DNA of 64,000 nt. Source: Macrolepiota albuminosa. Lineage: Eukaryota; Basidiomycota; Agaricomycetes; Agaricales; Agaricaceae. The notes below the pieces were generated by a model, which worked only from the letters and a program-made list of their open reading frames with translations, made no database searches and was not told the DNA's origin. The translations under genes were made by a program, and so were the position numbers. Positions 20,615-35,600 of the stretch are shown in pieces. How positions within the stretch are numbered: position 1 is the stretch's first letter; every line of letters starts with the position of its first letter. The stretch spans positions 1,149,413-1,213,412 of the forward strand of contig JAMWFC010000073.1 in NCBI GenBank assembly GCA_027475525.1, in the 5' to 3' direction.

Positions 20615-23600
20615 CAGTGGCTCAAAAAACTGTCCCAATGTTTCATACTTTTTGAAAGATGACATTGGCATGAAGGATGAGAAGTATTTAAAATCCTAAT
20701 TAAATCATGTAAACTACTATGGCATTGTAGCTACAAAATGAATCTAGGGTTATGTAATTGAAATCAAAACTGATGGAGTGATGGCTATTTTAAAATATTC
20801 ACTCATTGGGACAGTTTTTTGAGCATCTCTAATTTTTCAGGTTTATCCCTATTTTACTCAGAAATAAAGAGTAAGTTGCATGTGGAAATATAGACAAAGT
20901 CATGTGACTATGTTTAGATATATTTGGGAGTAGTTCAAGCTAGTTGAACCACATTTTGACCTTCAACCACTATCATGAAACCTATTTCTCCTGCACAATG
21001 CTCTACTGTTGCTTCTCTTCTTGCTCAAAGGTATTCTCTGCATCAGATTGGAGCTCAAACTGGTCTAGGAAAGTCTACTATTGGGAGGATTGGTGGGGAG
21101 TTGGAAATAGACAAGGAAAACCATCCTGGAGGCCATCCTGCTAAGCTTACTCCATATGATAAACAGGCTATTGTTCAACAAATCTCAACTAGGAGATGTC
21201 CAGACCACCAATTTTATCAACAACATCATTTCCAATCCTGTCTCTTTCCAGACTGTCCAGAATGTGTTGAAGCAGGAGGGGTATCGGTCTGCTACCAAGA
21301 GAAAAGTTTCTATGCTCAAAGCTAGACATCAACAACTACAGTTTAAATAGGCTCAGGAGCATCAGAACTGGACTATAGAGGACTGGAAAAGAGTGTTGTA
21401 GACAGATGAGACAAGGATTAACAAGATTGGGTCAGATGGGAAGCAGTATGTGTGGAAGCTACGAGGAGAATGCATTTCAGACTGAACAACTACACCTACT
21501 GTGAAGCATGGAAACGGGAATAATCTCATGGTATAGGGCTGTATAAGTTGGAATGGGGTAGGAAAGCTTGTGGAGGTGGTGGGGATCATGAATGCAGAGC
21601 AGTACTGCAAAATTTTAAATGATGGAGCAAAGGAGAGCTTTGAAAAGTTGGAGATTAGAGACAGGTGTCTGCTACTTTCAACAGGACAATGACTTCAAAC
21701 ACAACTCCAAGAGGGCTGACAAGTGGTTTGAGGACAACAACCATGATGTCTTTTGGTGGCCAGCCCAATTCTCTGATTTCAACCCTATTAAACATCTCTA
21801 AGAGTACCTCAAAGAGCAACTTAGGCAGTATAAAATACCTCCTTATGATGTGCATGAATTATGAGAGAGATTTGCAAACAAGTGGGATAAAATATCACCA
21901 GAGATATGCCAAAGACTAATAAAAAGCATTCCTAGAAGAATTCAAGCAGTTATCAAGGCAAATAGAGGACATACAAAGTACTAGATACTAAAATTAGAGA
22001 TGTTCAAAAAACTTTTCCAATGAGTGAATATTTTAAAATGGCCATTGCTCCATCAGGTTTTATCTTGATTACATAAACCTAGATTCATTTTGTAGCTACG
22101 GTGCCATAGTGTAACAGGGGGACCTCTTCAAGGTCCCTATTCATTATTTACTTTACACCGCACCCTTAGGGGTGTTGGAGGCATAGCGTACTATAGGAAA
22201 TAATTACAGTAGTAATTATTTCCCCACTTAATTTACATATAAATTATACTGTATTTACTCATATTTGGGTAGATACTTTTTTACTTACACTACGTATAGA
22301 GAAATCTACCGATTTGGCAGATTCTGTGTCTTGTGTGAGTAAGACGGTAATTTTTTACACTTTTTTGAATTGTCAAACAATGATAATCTGTACGTGAACA
22401 TACAAGAACTATACATTCTAGAACTTAGTTCTAGAATCTTGATTGACAGTGACATCAACCATCAAGCTTCTTGAGCGCTGAATACAAGCCGATTGACAGT
22501 AAAATGGATCACGAACTTTTGCCACCAGAATGAAATGACAATGTCACCCTGGTGCAGAAGGACGAGAATGCCACACCAGTGGCAGCACACACTCAAGATC
22601 AGCAGGTGACAAATTAGGAGGAGGCTGAGGTTGAGCTGACCCCAGCCAGAACAGATATGCTGGGGAGTTTGCTCATGACAGAGCAGAGATGTCCAATCCA
22701 GCGTAGAGTTGGAAGAGAGGTTGGGGTGGCTAGTGAGTCACCGCCGATCATACAGGTACCTCAAAGGGCACTGGTGCAATTCTCGGGATTAAGGACGTTG
22801 GGCGTGGGTGTGGCCACGCACAAAGGAAAAAAATCATCTCCTTTTAGGGCAGGGGCTCCTGGAACGGCAGGAGAGGCTTGGACAAGTTCGGAAGGTAGAT
22901 GAGAGGAAGCTTTCCATGAGACACCATGGAGGAATATACCAGAATCGACGCCATTGAGTCAACGACCTGGAGGGCAGTGGCCAGTAGCACTGGTGCAGAC
23001 TATGGGGAACAAAAAGACATCAGCCCACAGTGGTTGATGATACGTCTGATGAAGACGAGAATGGACGTTATAAAGCGACCCTCGACGTTCAAATAGCTAT
23101 GCTTTGGGCAAGGTTCCCAGAGATAAGCAAATTATTGATGAGAGCTAGGTTGAAGCTGTATGTGAACAAGCACATGCAGTTGATAGAGGCCAGAGGTGAT
23201 GCGCTTCCTGAGGTGGAAAAGATGAGTATATTTCGGCATATATGCAGATCCTGGAACTGGAAGCTCAAAGCTACCTCGATCATAAAAGTTGCCAAGGGTC
23301 TGCAGCGTCCACCCCAGCAGATGCGGAGTTAATCCCTACGATTCCCGCAGGGACAGGGAGTTCACCTCACATTGAGGAGGCTTTTAGCAACATCTTTGGT
23401 CCTCAACAGGCGGGGGAGACTCTGGAGCAATACCAGATGCAAGTAGCAGCTGGGCAGAGGCAGCAGAGGTTCGTAGGGTACCGAACTACAGCTATGTCCG
23501 TGGCCAAGATGGTGACCTCCAGACCAGCTACACATGTGCCGCTGGAAACAGTACTGGAAGAAGTATTGTCACCTCAGGTGAAACGAGAAGCAGAGGAACC

Positions 23601-26600
23601 AGTGGTGCCGGCAAGGGTACCACTTGCCAATACATTTCAGAACCGAGTCGCATTCCAAAGAATGCGGATCCAGGATTTATAGGGGCAAGGTTACTCTTGT
23701 ATTGACGATCAGGGAATCAGTTTCAATGGGCCCCAACCCATTGATGAAATGAGGCGAGAATTTGTGGAACGTATGCAGAACAGTCGTCGAAATAAGCACG
23801 GGAGCGATATCAGCAGTCGAGAGGAGCTGCAGGGGCTGGGGCCGGATAGACAGAATGGAGGGCAGGGCCCTTGGGCCAAAAGATCTCACAGCCCCAGGGG
23901 ACCGATGACTTGGTCTGTGCGGGCCTTTTTGACGTTTGTCCCCACAGAGGGACGCAACAAAACACCTGGGATGAATGAGGCCACCAGAGCCTACACTGAT
24001 ATCATGCATTGATGACTAGTGAGCATAATCAATGATGCAGTCGGGATTGCTTTGCAATTACCCAAAGGGATCAAACCATGGAGGGCTGATCCAAAGCATA
24101 TCCTGCCCTATAAGGGGGGGACAAAGTTCAGCGAGCTTGAGGACTGGACCATGGATGTATGCCACCATCTGGCAGCATGCCTATATGGTGGAGATTGTAT
24201 GGACAAGGAACAAATATTTGTGCTGCCTGAGTTTCTGGAAGGTCTGGCAAAGAGGTGGTTTTGTCATCACGTCCTCCACTTTAATCGGGCGAGGCAGCAG
24301 TGGACATTCAAGGATGTGATCCTTGAACTGTACAATCAATTTGTAAGTGCATCTACAATGCAGGATGCACAAGAGGCATTTTACTCTGCAGTGTACACCG
24401 AGGCCCTTGGAGTACAAGGGTTCTATGATACCCTGTTTGACCATGCTCAAAATATGGCCATTTATCCTGACGCATGGACAGTGTGCGAGACCTTCCTTAA
24501 AGGCATTCCCACAGAGATGAGACAAGTGCTAATCTGTGATGACAGATTATACCCAGAAATAAATGAGGTTGAGGAATTTGTAGTGCATGCCATACAATAC
24601 AAACAGGCATTGAAGACAGCACACCACTTTGATCAGCATAGCTTGCGATTAAAAGCTGCAGGGCTGATGGAGACGTGCCAGTCACAAATGATAGGCACTT
24701 TCCTGGTCAGGAAAGCAGACATGGAACGTAACCAAAGCCCTAGGTTTGTATTGAGATGAACGTTGTCGGGGCCTCATCGTCCTAAGCTGATTGAGCCAAA
24801 AATTGTGGCTGAGGAGCGCAGCCACAATCTGCCAAAACCTGAGGCTAATTGTGACCCGTGTAAAGAGCGGGGACCAGGCCCAGGTGGGTTGGGTGAAAAA
24901 CGCATAGTGACATGCTATGCGTGCGGTGAGAAAGGACATTTCATGAGCACTTGCCTGAGAAAGGGGCAAATAGTGGGTAAACCAGGAGCATATGTATGCG
25001 CAGCGCACACTGAGGCAGAGGAGTCTGCAAATGATGCAGATGAGGAGCCGGACGTGGAGGAGGAGGATGAGAGCTCCCAGTCTGGCGATGAGGGTCCAGT
25101 GGAGAACAAGGTAGAGACAATGATGATTGATGGGGATGAGTATGTGGAAGTGGATGTTTACAACTCAGAGCTCTATGCTAGTTCCACAGAACAAGAGTTC
25201 CTGATGGCAGTAACTGACTTTCCTGAGGATGAGGAAAGCATGCAGCTGGGTGCAGGTCGAGTGAAGGTTCACAAAGTGAAACTTCAGAAGGCAGCACACA
25301 AGCTGACCCGGCCGCAACTGCGATGCAAGGATAAGGAATGTTTGGCTACCTATGTCAAGGTGGGAGGTCACAAAGCATGGACTTTGTGGGACTCAGGAAG
25401 TACCACTACAGGAGTAACGCCCCAGTTTTGTCAGGTCCATGACTTGGCGGTGCATTAGCTGGAGCGGCCCATAACTCTGCAACTGGGTACTGTGGGCAGT
25501 CGCGCTGCAGTACAGTTTGGAGCAAACCTTGAGCTATCTGTCCCAGGGTCAACAAGTGTTGAATATGTCAATGTGGCGAATTTTGACCGGTACAACATGA
25601 TTGTAGGGACGCTGTACATGCGCAAGCACCAGATGGTACTTGATTTCTGCAATAACAAAGTTATTGTAGTGGGTACCGAGATTCCGGCAGTGCAGGTTGC
25701 AGTGGAGAAAGTTGGAGAGAGAGTTCGCTGCCAATGCGCGATAGAGCAGAAGTGAGTGGTGGGCAACAATTGACTATGCCTGGGGGCACGACTGGCTACC
25801 GTGGAGGATGAGCCAGAGGAGGTAAACCCTATCAGAGGCTTACCTGAGGAGTGTGGAGTGATCCTGATGTCCAAGGAAGAATGGGCTAGGTATGAGAGTG
25901 CGCAAGGGGAGGAACCCACCGTGGGTGCGGTGGGTGGTCAGGATGTGCATTGCACCTGGCCAACTCGGCTGCAAAAGCGGTCTGTCAGAAGGGAGTGCCA
26001 ACCTACATCTTCAAAGATGAAGGTTGAAGAGCTGGTTTGTGAGGAACCTCTGATGAACCCATTGGATGGGGAATGGGAAGATGATGTAGCGTGTAGCAAC
26101 CAGTTGCACCGATCCCTATGGGACTGGCCAGTACCTCTGCCAGCGTTTGATTGGGCTTTTGATTCGTGAATGCCTAGAGAATAGAACGAGCTAGTGGCAT
26201 CTATGCATGCCTGGGAAGGTCGACTGTGGATTCAGCAGACCAAGGTCTATCGGCATGCAAGAGATAAAGAGATCTCCTTTCCGGAGGAGGTCCAGGTTGA
26301 CGGGGCGTTGATTTTGGCATGATGAGTAAGGAAGGAGGTACCGAACCATCTACAGGTGCCAGATGACAGTGAGGAGAGGTTGCGAGCACTTTGGGAGAAA
26401 TATGCTACTACCCAGGTAGTGGGCAGTAGCAGGAAGTGGTTACACAACCCAACACAAGCCAAGGGCAAAGGCAAGGTCAGGGCAACTGGGTTGTCCTGAG
26501 ATGATATTCCGGAGCTTTGCCGGCAGTGGCAGGATGAGTTTGCGGATATGATTAATGGCACTAAGGAGGAGTTGCCACCGTGGCGTGAGGTTAACCATGA

Positions 26601-29600
26601 AATTAACCTGATCAATGATACAAAACAGTACAAGTACCATTTACCACATTGCCCCATGGCCCTGCAGCAACAGTTGCAGGATAAAACGAACCGTTACCTC
26701 AGGGCACGGTGGTGGGAGGTGAGACCTGCATCGCAGGCCATGCCATTGCTGTGCACTCTGAAGAAGGATGGGACGTTACACACGGCACTGGATGCACGCC
26801 AGTGCAACAATAACACTATTAAGGATGTAACCCCGCTTCCTGATCAGGAAGTGATTTGTGAAGATGTGGTGTGGGCAAAAGTCAGGTCAAAAATCGATCT
26901 GACAGATGCATACAAACAGGTCCAAATATGAGAAAGTGATGTTGGGAAGACCGTGTTTTTGTCGATTACTGGCACATATGTAAGCAACATAATGCAGATA
27001 GGTGACTGTAATGCCCCAGCAACCTTTCAGAGGTTGATGATGTTGATCTTTCATGATGTCATCGGACAATTCATGCACGTATATCTTGATGACATCTTCA
27101 TCTATTCGGACTCAATTGAGGAGCACAAGAAGCATCTCCGTGTTGTGTTTGAGTGCTTATGTTCAAACCTATTGTACTTGAAATGGAAGAAGTGCAAGTT
27201 ATATGCGGACCGGGTGGACTGCCTGGGACACGTTATTGACAATGAAGGTATTTATCCTGACCAGGATAAATTGGATTGGATTTGTGACTGGCAGACGCCA
27301 CAAAACTATAACAATGTGCAATGCTTTGTTGGGCTGGTAAACTACATATCGACATTCCTGCCAGATGTCACAACATACATGGGGCCACTGATGGCCATCA
27401 CACAGAACGGGGCGCCATTTGTATGGCAGCCACTGCACCAACGCTGCTTTGACATGATTAAGAGGATATGTGATCGCACGCTGATCATACATCCCATTGA
27501 TCCGCGATGAGATGAACCAATATGGCTCATTTGTGATGCATCGAAGACGGGAGTGGGAGCAATGTATGGACAGGGACAGTCCTGGCAAACCTGCCATCCG
27601 GCTGGTTTTATGTCAAAGAAATTCACAAATGCGCAGCAGAATTATGCTGTGCATGAGTTGGAGACCTTGGCTATATTGGAGGCCCTCCTGAAATGGGAGG
27701 ACAAGTTGATGCAGTATGATATTCATATCATAACCGACCACAAAGCTCTTGAGTTCTTCAAGACTCAGGCAAATTTATCACTGCATCAGCGGCGATGGAT
27801 TGATTACATGTGGTGGTACAAGTTTGACATAACTTATGTCAAAGGGGAGCTTAACAAGATAGTGGATTGTTTGTCGTGCTACTTTGAGAGTGACCGATGG
27901 GATGAAGCCCATGAGGCTCATTACTATGTCAATGCGGATATATGTATTGACCCAGAAGAGGAAGACATCCCTTACCAACGGTATTGGGAGATTAAGGATC
28001 ATGTGGTAAACATTTGAGCCATGCAGGTTCAAAAGCATCGGCGCAGTAAGCAGTTGCAAGAGCGGCAGGAGGCACGGAACAATGAGGCAGAACGACTCAA
28101 CGTCATAGGCGCTGAGGCCGGGGTGGGCTCCAGTGGAAGCACTGCGGAGGCGGGTGACAGGGATATGCAGTTGGCAGATGCACTACATGCACCTGCAGAG
28201 ACAAAGTCTGCCCCTTGAGACTATCAGCGATCCGAGTTTTGAAAGGCAGTGCTACTAGGGTATTCGGAGGATAGGTTGTGTGCAGAGGTGTTGGCGTGGC
28301 CCAAAGATCACCCTAGTTTTTCAGTACATCAGGAGCTGATCTACACTGCTAGCGCTAGTAGCCAGCAGGTTCTGTGCTTGCTCTGGCAGTGTGCATTGAT
28401 CACAGAGGTGATCAATCAGGCACATGGGGTAGTTGGGCATTTTGGGTCACAGAAAACGCTAGAATATGTGTGGCATTGGTATTGGTGGTCGAAGATGCAT
28501 GCAGATGTATTTGCGTTCTGCACAACTTGCGAGTTGTGCCAACAGGCAAAAGGGGCCAACCATAAACCAGCTGGCAAGCTGCATTCGCTGCCTGTGCCCA
28601 CAAAGCCGTGGGATTCCATTGGGATGGACTTTGTTGGCCCATTTCCTGAGTCCAAGGGGTTCAACTACTTGTGGGTAGTAATATGCAGGATGATGAGTAT
28701 GGTACACTTGATACCAGTGTGCACCACAATGAAGGCCTCAGAGCTTTCATGGATTTACTTGAAGGAAATTGTGCGGTTGCATGGATTGCCTAGCTCAATC
28801 GTCAGTGATCGGGATTCAAAGTTCACGTCGAAGTGGTGGCAGGAGCTTCACACAATGATGGGAGCAAAGCTGCTAATGTCAACATTGTTCCATCTGCAGA
28901 CGGATGGACAGACGGAGCGAGCAAACCATAATGTGGCACAGATATTGCACATGGTAGTGCACCCAGACCAGCGGGACTGGGTAGACCGAGTACTCATGAC
29001 AGAGTTTGCGATAAATGCTAGTGTGTCAGAGACAACAGGGTATGCCCCATTCAAGTTGAATAGGGGGTTCATGCCGTCCATGCTACAGGAGTTGCGTGCC
29101 AATGCAGTGGTGCATAAGGGGGTTAAAGACTTTGCACGGACTGCCCTGGAGAATTTAGCAAATGCGCATGATGCAATCATTGAAGCACGCATGTTTCAAT
29201 CAAAGTATGCAAATAAGAGGTGAGCGGAGGAGCCATCATTGGCCATAGGAGCGCTGGTATATCTATCAACGCAAAACTTGAACCTACCCAAGGGCAGGGC
29301 GAGCAAGCTATGCCCGAAGTATATTGGGCCGTATAAGATCATACAGGCTGAGCCGAAAACGTTGAACTATGTACTGGAGCTGCCTATGGCGCTACAGGCA
29401 CAACATATTGTACCGAAGTTCCATGTATCACTGCTTCGACCCTTCGAGCTGAATGATGATGCATTGTTCCCTGGACGGGTGGTCCCGGAAGCTTATGACT
29501 TCGGGGCGAAGGATGATCAGGAGTGGTTTGTTGAGGACCTGGTAGGCCATCAGTGGAACAAGGCTGGGGGTCTGGAGTATGAGGTACGGTGGAGTCTGGG

Positions 29601-32600
29601 TGATACGACATGGGAGCCGCATCAGGCATGTGCCAAGTTGGCCGCCTTGGATCAGTATTTGGAGTTGCATGGTGTGAAGTGCCCTGCACAGTTGCCGAGG
29701 AAGGACAGGGCTTGGGGAGCCATGTGAATGTGGTGGATTGTTGGCCAAATGGGGAAGTGCTGATGTAAGCAAAGGTGGTGTTATGGCTGACTTGGAATTT
29801 TTGTTTTGTCATTTGATTGCTTGTACACCTCACAGCTATGTCTTCGTCGCACCAGGACCAACGCTATTTGAGAGATAACCAGAGCTCACAGAGCTCTGGT
29901 GGTGGGGGAGAGTTGAGAGAACCGCAGCAGCAGCCGCAACAAGGGGGTATGGGGAGTTTTTTTGCGTACCCCCAGGTGCAGCAGGGTTACGGGCAGGGGC
30001 AGATGCCCATGTTCTTTATGCCGATGCCAGTACCCATGGGTCAGCAAGCAGCAGGGGCAGGATTGAGCTGGGGAATAATGATGCCCCAGGGAGCAATGAT
30101 GCTGCCGGTACAGCCCTGGCAGCAAATGGGAGGAATGGCACAAGGCCAGACACAGAGTGGAGGAATTCATCAGCCTATGGAGGTTGATGGGGAAGCAAGA
30201 GCGAGTAGACCGAGGAAAGAAAGTTCACCTCCGGTAGAAGGACAATGTAAGGTGCAATACAATAGAGAGGTACCTCAGGGATCCCCCCAGGAGAAGTTGA
30301 GCAGACGAGGCCCACCAGAAGGGCCGCGTCGAGAGGCAAGGCAGTGGTCTCCCAAGTGGGAGACAATAATGGATAAAGGAAAAGGGAAGGAACAGATGTC
30401 AGAAAGGGATCAGTGGTGTGATGAGCCACAGGCAGAGGCATTGTGGAGACAGCTGTTACAGGCGGGTCACCATGTGCCACCTGAGACCAAGTTCCTTCAA
30501 GATACAGTGGCCCAAGTAGTGGTCACTGGGCTGTTAGACGAGATAGCACTGCTGCAAGAGCAGCAGCATAATACTATTGCAACCTTTAACAAGGCGCTGA
30601 AACGTCGGGTGGCCACGCCCAAATCTGCCCTGGAGTCAGAACCAAAGAGAACCTGGGCAGATCAACCACAGGTGGAGGATAGTGCTTGACCTCGTGAAGG
30701 TCGAGTAATGGGGGTACTACCGTTGGAGCAGTGGATAGAGAGAGAGAGTGGGTCATTAATGTCGTCAGAATTGTCCAGACAAGGCTCAGTGAGGAGTGCG
30801 ATATCTTTAACGCAAGCACCGAAGAGGAAAGAGAGGTGTCAGGGGACTCCTCATTTCTTCCTTTTCTCACTCCTTATCTCTTCACTCTCCTTCCATTCAT
30901 TCTCTTACTTCTTCTGACATTATTTCATTTTACTGTTTCTATTCTTTCAACACTATCTGTTAGTACCACTCTCAGCCCTTGAGATGCTCTGGTTCTTTAG
31001 CCACCATTCAGACAAGTATGGGCCCACTCAGCACCGCTTCCAGACTGCTTATATAAGCCAGAGTTTGCCAGAGTTTGCCTCTTATTTGTACAAGTGTTTG
31101 TGTAGGCAATTTTTGAGTTTTTAAGGTTTTGTTGTACTGTACAGTTGTTTCCCATGCTTCAGAGGCCCCAGAAGCATCCAACCTGGCATAGGGAATCCCT
31201 AGACTTGTTCTCTTTGGATCTTCCTCTGCCAGCTGTGTGACTGAGCCACAGCCTCTAGAGGTCGCCCTTACAAGAGGGCAGTGAAGCAGGTGGATGAATT
31301 TTTGGTGCAAATGGTGACATTTGCAGCAGATGTGCCACAAGGAGCACTGAGAGGAGTTTTGAGGTTCCAGCCCCTGGTAGAGTATGAATCGCCAGCAGAA
31401 AGTTACCTGGAGAAGTGGCTGGACGCTGATACGACGCTGTACCAGCAGTCAGGGACACACCATGCACCAGAAGTCAAAATAAACATTTAAATATGGGCTG
31501 AAAACTGTAAGCCTCCTGGTAGCAGTCTCAACAAATAACCATCTCCGAAAATATCCCAACAAATACACAGAAAAGTACAGAACAACAGGCAGGGACCGGC
31601 TCAAACTATCAGCTCAACAATAGTCTAACCACTGTAATGGGGAGGGGAAGCATGGAAGCTGGCAGAGTGGACGGAATAGGATGGAATTGGGGAATTATTA
31701 TTCTCATTCAATATTATAATTCCTCAATTTCATCATCAAATCAGTCAATGTTCGGCAATGGAATTGGGGAATTATTATTCTCATTCAATATTATAATTCC
31801 TCAATTTCATCATCAAATCAGTCAATGTTCGGCAATGGACGGAATAGGATAAAATTGGGAAATTATTATATTCATTCAATATTATAATTCTCAATTTCAT
31901 TGTCAAATCAGTCAATGTTCGATTTGACAACAAGGAGGGGATGCAGGGAGGCGCTAAAAGAGGAAAGAAGGATCTATGAAGGAGATCATGCTAAATGGAG
32001 CTCAAGCAAATGGGGAAGTGGCAATCTGAAACATCCGGAAGAATGGCGGAACAAGAAGTTGAATGGTGGAACGGGTGGCACTGAAACAGGCCTCCCAAAA
32101 GGGAAATTGGACTATCAAATACGTTCTGGAAGTTGGAGAGTTTCCGACAAAGAGTCATATGTAGATAGTGGTCTGTGCACCAGAAAAACAGTATAAATAG
32201 CCCAAGTTTAGTAGAGAATAGACAGGCAATTGATAGGCAAAGGCTCAGTGATTCCCAGGGAGTGAATCGCTTAGGCCGGAGTTTGTTAAGAAACCTCGAC
32301 TTGTGGGAATATTATTATTCTCATTCAATATTATAATTCCTCAAAACCTCGGCGTTTTGCAAAATTATTAAACGCATTCAAGATCATAATTATCTCTTTC
32401 ACCGTCAAAATCAGTGTGAATTCAAGGTCATATTCTACACTAGCAAGCCCCAGAACTATCAAGTAATACTTCTACCAAGTACTACAACGCCGACCCTTGA
32501 ATGGAGCAAGAGGCAGAGAATGTGGTGCCTTTAGGTGCACCAATGGTTGTTGCAGGAGAAGCAAAGGTGGCCTATCCCCATGGGGATAGTGAAGACGAGG

Positions 32601-35600
32601 ATGCGAACTATATCAGTTCGAATGAGGCCACTCCTGACAAGGAGGAGTCAAAGCATGAGCAGGGAGTGTGGGTCGCTTGCAATATGAGAAAGAATAAGCG
32701 GAGGAAGAACAAACAGGCTGAGTTCAAATGGAATAAGCAGAGACGAGCCAAGGAAGCTATGGGGATTATTCCCTCAAGTCTCGGTGTTCGAATATTTGCA
32801 GACCACACAGTGGAACGACTTAACTCCTTTTTCAATGGAGGGTTGGATCGGCATTTTTATTATTCGTCCGCATATAATACCGTGTATGTGGGTATGGAGG
32901 CTCGGAATGCCTACGCCCACAAGTCGAGCCATGTGAGTGGGTATGGTGGCGCAAAAGAAGCCCTCAGTAAGGTCGTGCCTAGAGGGTTCCCCATGAACCC
33001 CCTCCAACTACGAAAGCTGGTGGAACTAGTTCGTAATCGTTATGTGCAAGCCAATGACAGGATTGCTGGTTATCACTTGTATTGTTCCGCCACGTGAGCA
33101 ATGCCTGTGACATCAGTGCACAAGACAAGACCATGAAGCTGGTCTTGAACCATAGCGACTACAGCCAGGTGGACCCTCTATTTGAGGCATGCTCAGTGGT
33201 GATGAGGATGATGTCCCTTCCTGTCCCAGACGGGATAGTGCACATAAAGGAGTGGGGGAGCCATCAAAATATGATGCTTGCAGGCATCAGCTTCAAGCAG
33301 ATTGAGAAGATGCTGGACCTGGAGAAATGGGCCCAGAATGCACTATACTTCGGGCGCCCAGGCATGCCTAATGCCATCCCCGGGATCACATTTGACACCG
33401 CATATCGCATGCACTGGAGGATCATTTTTGGCCATGCCCTGATTAGGTTCTTGTCCCCCCAGGGCAAGGCTCACTTGTTGTTTGCCCAGCAAATGGTGCT
33501 GGTGTTGGCCAAGCTGGGATTGTACCATGAGGCAGTACAAGACTTTAATGTGGCCCATCCCAACGATCTGTTTGTCCCAGCTCCTTGGACTATTGTGTCC
33601 ATCATGACGCCCATCTTCCCAGATGAGGCAGCGGGCACCATTATGGAAGATGATGTGATTCGGGTGATGCTTCACAACCGCATCCCCCTGGAGTGGGCTG
33701 ACCATGTGTATACGTTGTAGTACTTGGTGTAAGTATTACTGATAGTTCTGGGGCTTTCTTGAAGTCTTAGAAAGTGACCTCTAATCCACACTGGTGCTTG
33801 ATGATAAAAACTTGATGTATTGGGTGCTTCACAGAATATCAAATATCCTGATGGGCAGAAGAAGGTTCTCAATAAACTCCAGCCTAAGTAGTTCACTCCC
33901 TGGGAACCACCGAGCCTTTGTCTACCAATAGACTTCCAATAAGAGGTGTTCAATAAACTCTAGCCTAAGTGATTCACTCCCTGGGAACCACCGAGCCTTT
34001 GCCTATCAATTGCCTGTCTATTCTCTACTAAACTTGGGCTATTTATACTGTTTTTCTGGTGCACAGACCACCATCTACACCTGACTCTTTGTTGTCAACT
34101 CCCCAGCCTCCAGAACATATTTGATAGTTCAATTTCCCTTTTGGGAGGCATGTTTACCTGACTCTTTGTTGTCAACTCCCCAGCCTCCAGAACATATTTG
34201 ATAGTTCAATTTCCCTTTTGGGAGGCATGTTTTGGTGCCACCAGTTCCACCATTCCTCTGGATGTCTCTGATTGCCACTTCCCCATTTGCTTCAGCTCTA
34301 TTTAGCACGATCCCATTCATAGATCCTTCTTTCCCCGGATGTCTCTGATTGCCACTTCCCCATTTGCTTCAGCTCTATTTAGCACGATCCCATTCATAGA
34401 TCCTTCTTTCCCCTTTTAGTGCTTCCCTGCATTCCATGCTTCTTTTGACATCCCTCCATGCTTCTTTTCCTTTCCCCTTTCAGTCATGTCAAATCAGGCA
34501 TTGTCAGATCTGATCTTGATCTAGATCATCACAAATTGATCCCATTTCATCACTTCTGCCAGCTCCCATGCTTCCCCTCCCCATTACAGTGGTTGGACTA
34601 TTATTGAGTTGATAGCTTGAGCTGGTCCCTCCCCTTTGTTCTGTACTGTCTGTGTATTTATTGGGGTGTTTTTGGAGATATGATTTATTGAGACTGCTAC
34701 CAGGAGGCTTACAGTTTTCAGCCTTATAATTAAATGTTTATTTTGACTTCTGGTGCATGTTGTGTCCCTGACTGCTGGTACAGTGTTGTATCAATGTATG
34801 GAGTGGTGATGGGGTACCAGCTGCTATACCAGACTGGGATAGTTGGAGAACACCAACCACCGAAGACGTTTACTGCCTTTGGGTATTATTGGTGAAAGAG
34901 GAGGATGAGCAGCGCCAGTTTTATGCCAACCATGGGCTGCATTACTACATTGATGATGATGATGATGATGATTTCTCCTATACCTGCTGGGGCTTTGCCC
35001 TCTGTCGGGTTCTACTGCTATCTAGAGTTCTATGTAGATTCACTATCGTATCCGTGTACTCTCTGAACTACCGGCTCTTGCAACTGTGATTGCCTTGTCA
35101 TGCCTGGACTTGGGGCGTTGGACCGTATTAAGCCTTTGTTGGTGTCATATCTGTAAATTAGAAAGTAATGTATTAGTGTGAAAGCGTATGTCATTTTCCT
35201 CCCCGTTTCCTTCTCTCCTTCCTCCCTCCACTTGGCCTGATGGTACTCATGTCGTCATTGATGTAGAGATCTCTGTACATCCTCTTGAACCAACCTGTGT
35301 GGTTTATGTACTGGAAAAGGGCTCTGATTGCTCCGGCGTCGCTCAGGAGCTTGCTCAAGGCTCCCGTACCAATGTCCACTGCTTTGGCTAGCTCACGGTG
35401 TTCCCTCCAAAACGTGCTGCAGTGGAGTAGGTAGTGCTCTACTGTCTTGTCTCCCTGGTGGCATGCCGGGCAAACTGGTGATTCAGCTTTCTTGAAGCGG
35501 TGCAGGTATTGTCGTAATGGGCAGTGTCCTGTGTGCGCAGTTGCAGTAGGATTGATGCGTGTCTGCGGGGAATGCTGGCTAGGATATGAATGATGTTTGT

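Noticed and set aside
31900..32196. Small protein gene at 31,900-32,196 and similar frame at 58,408-58,590
   Set aside because: Both lie entirely in LTR-II copies and differ in frame structure between copies; no conserved protein is supported.
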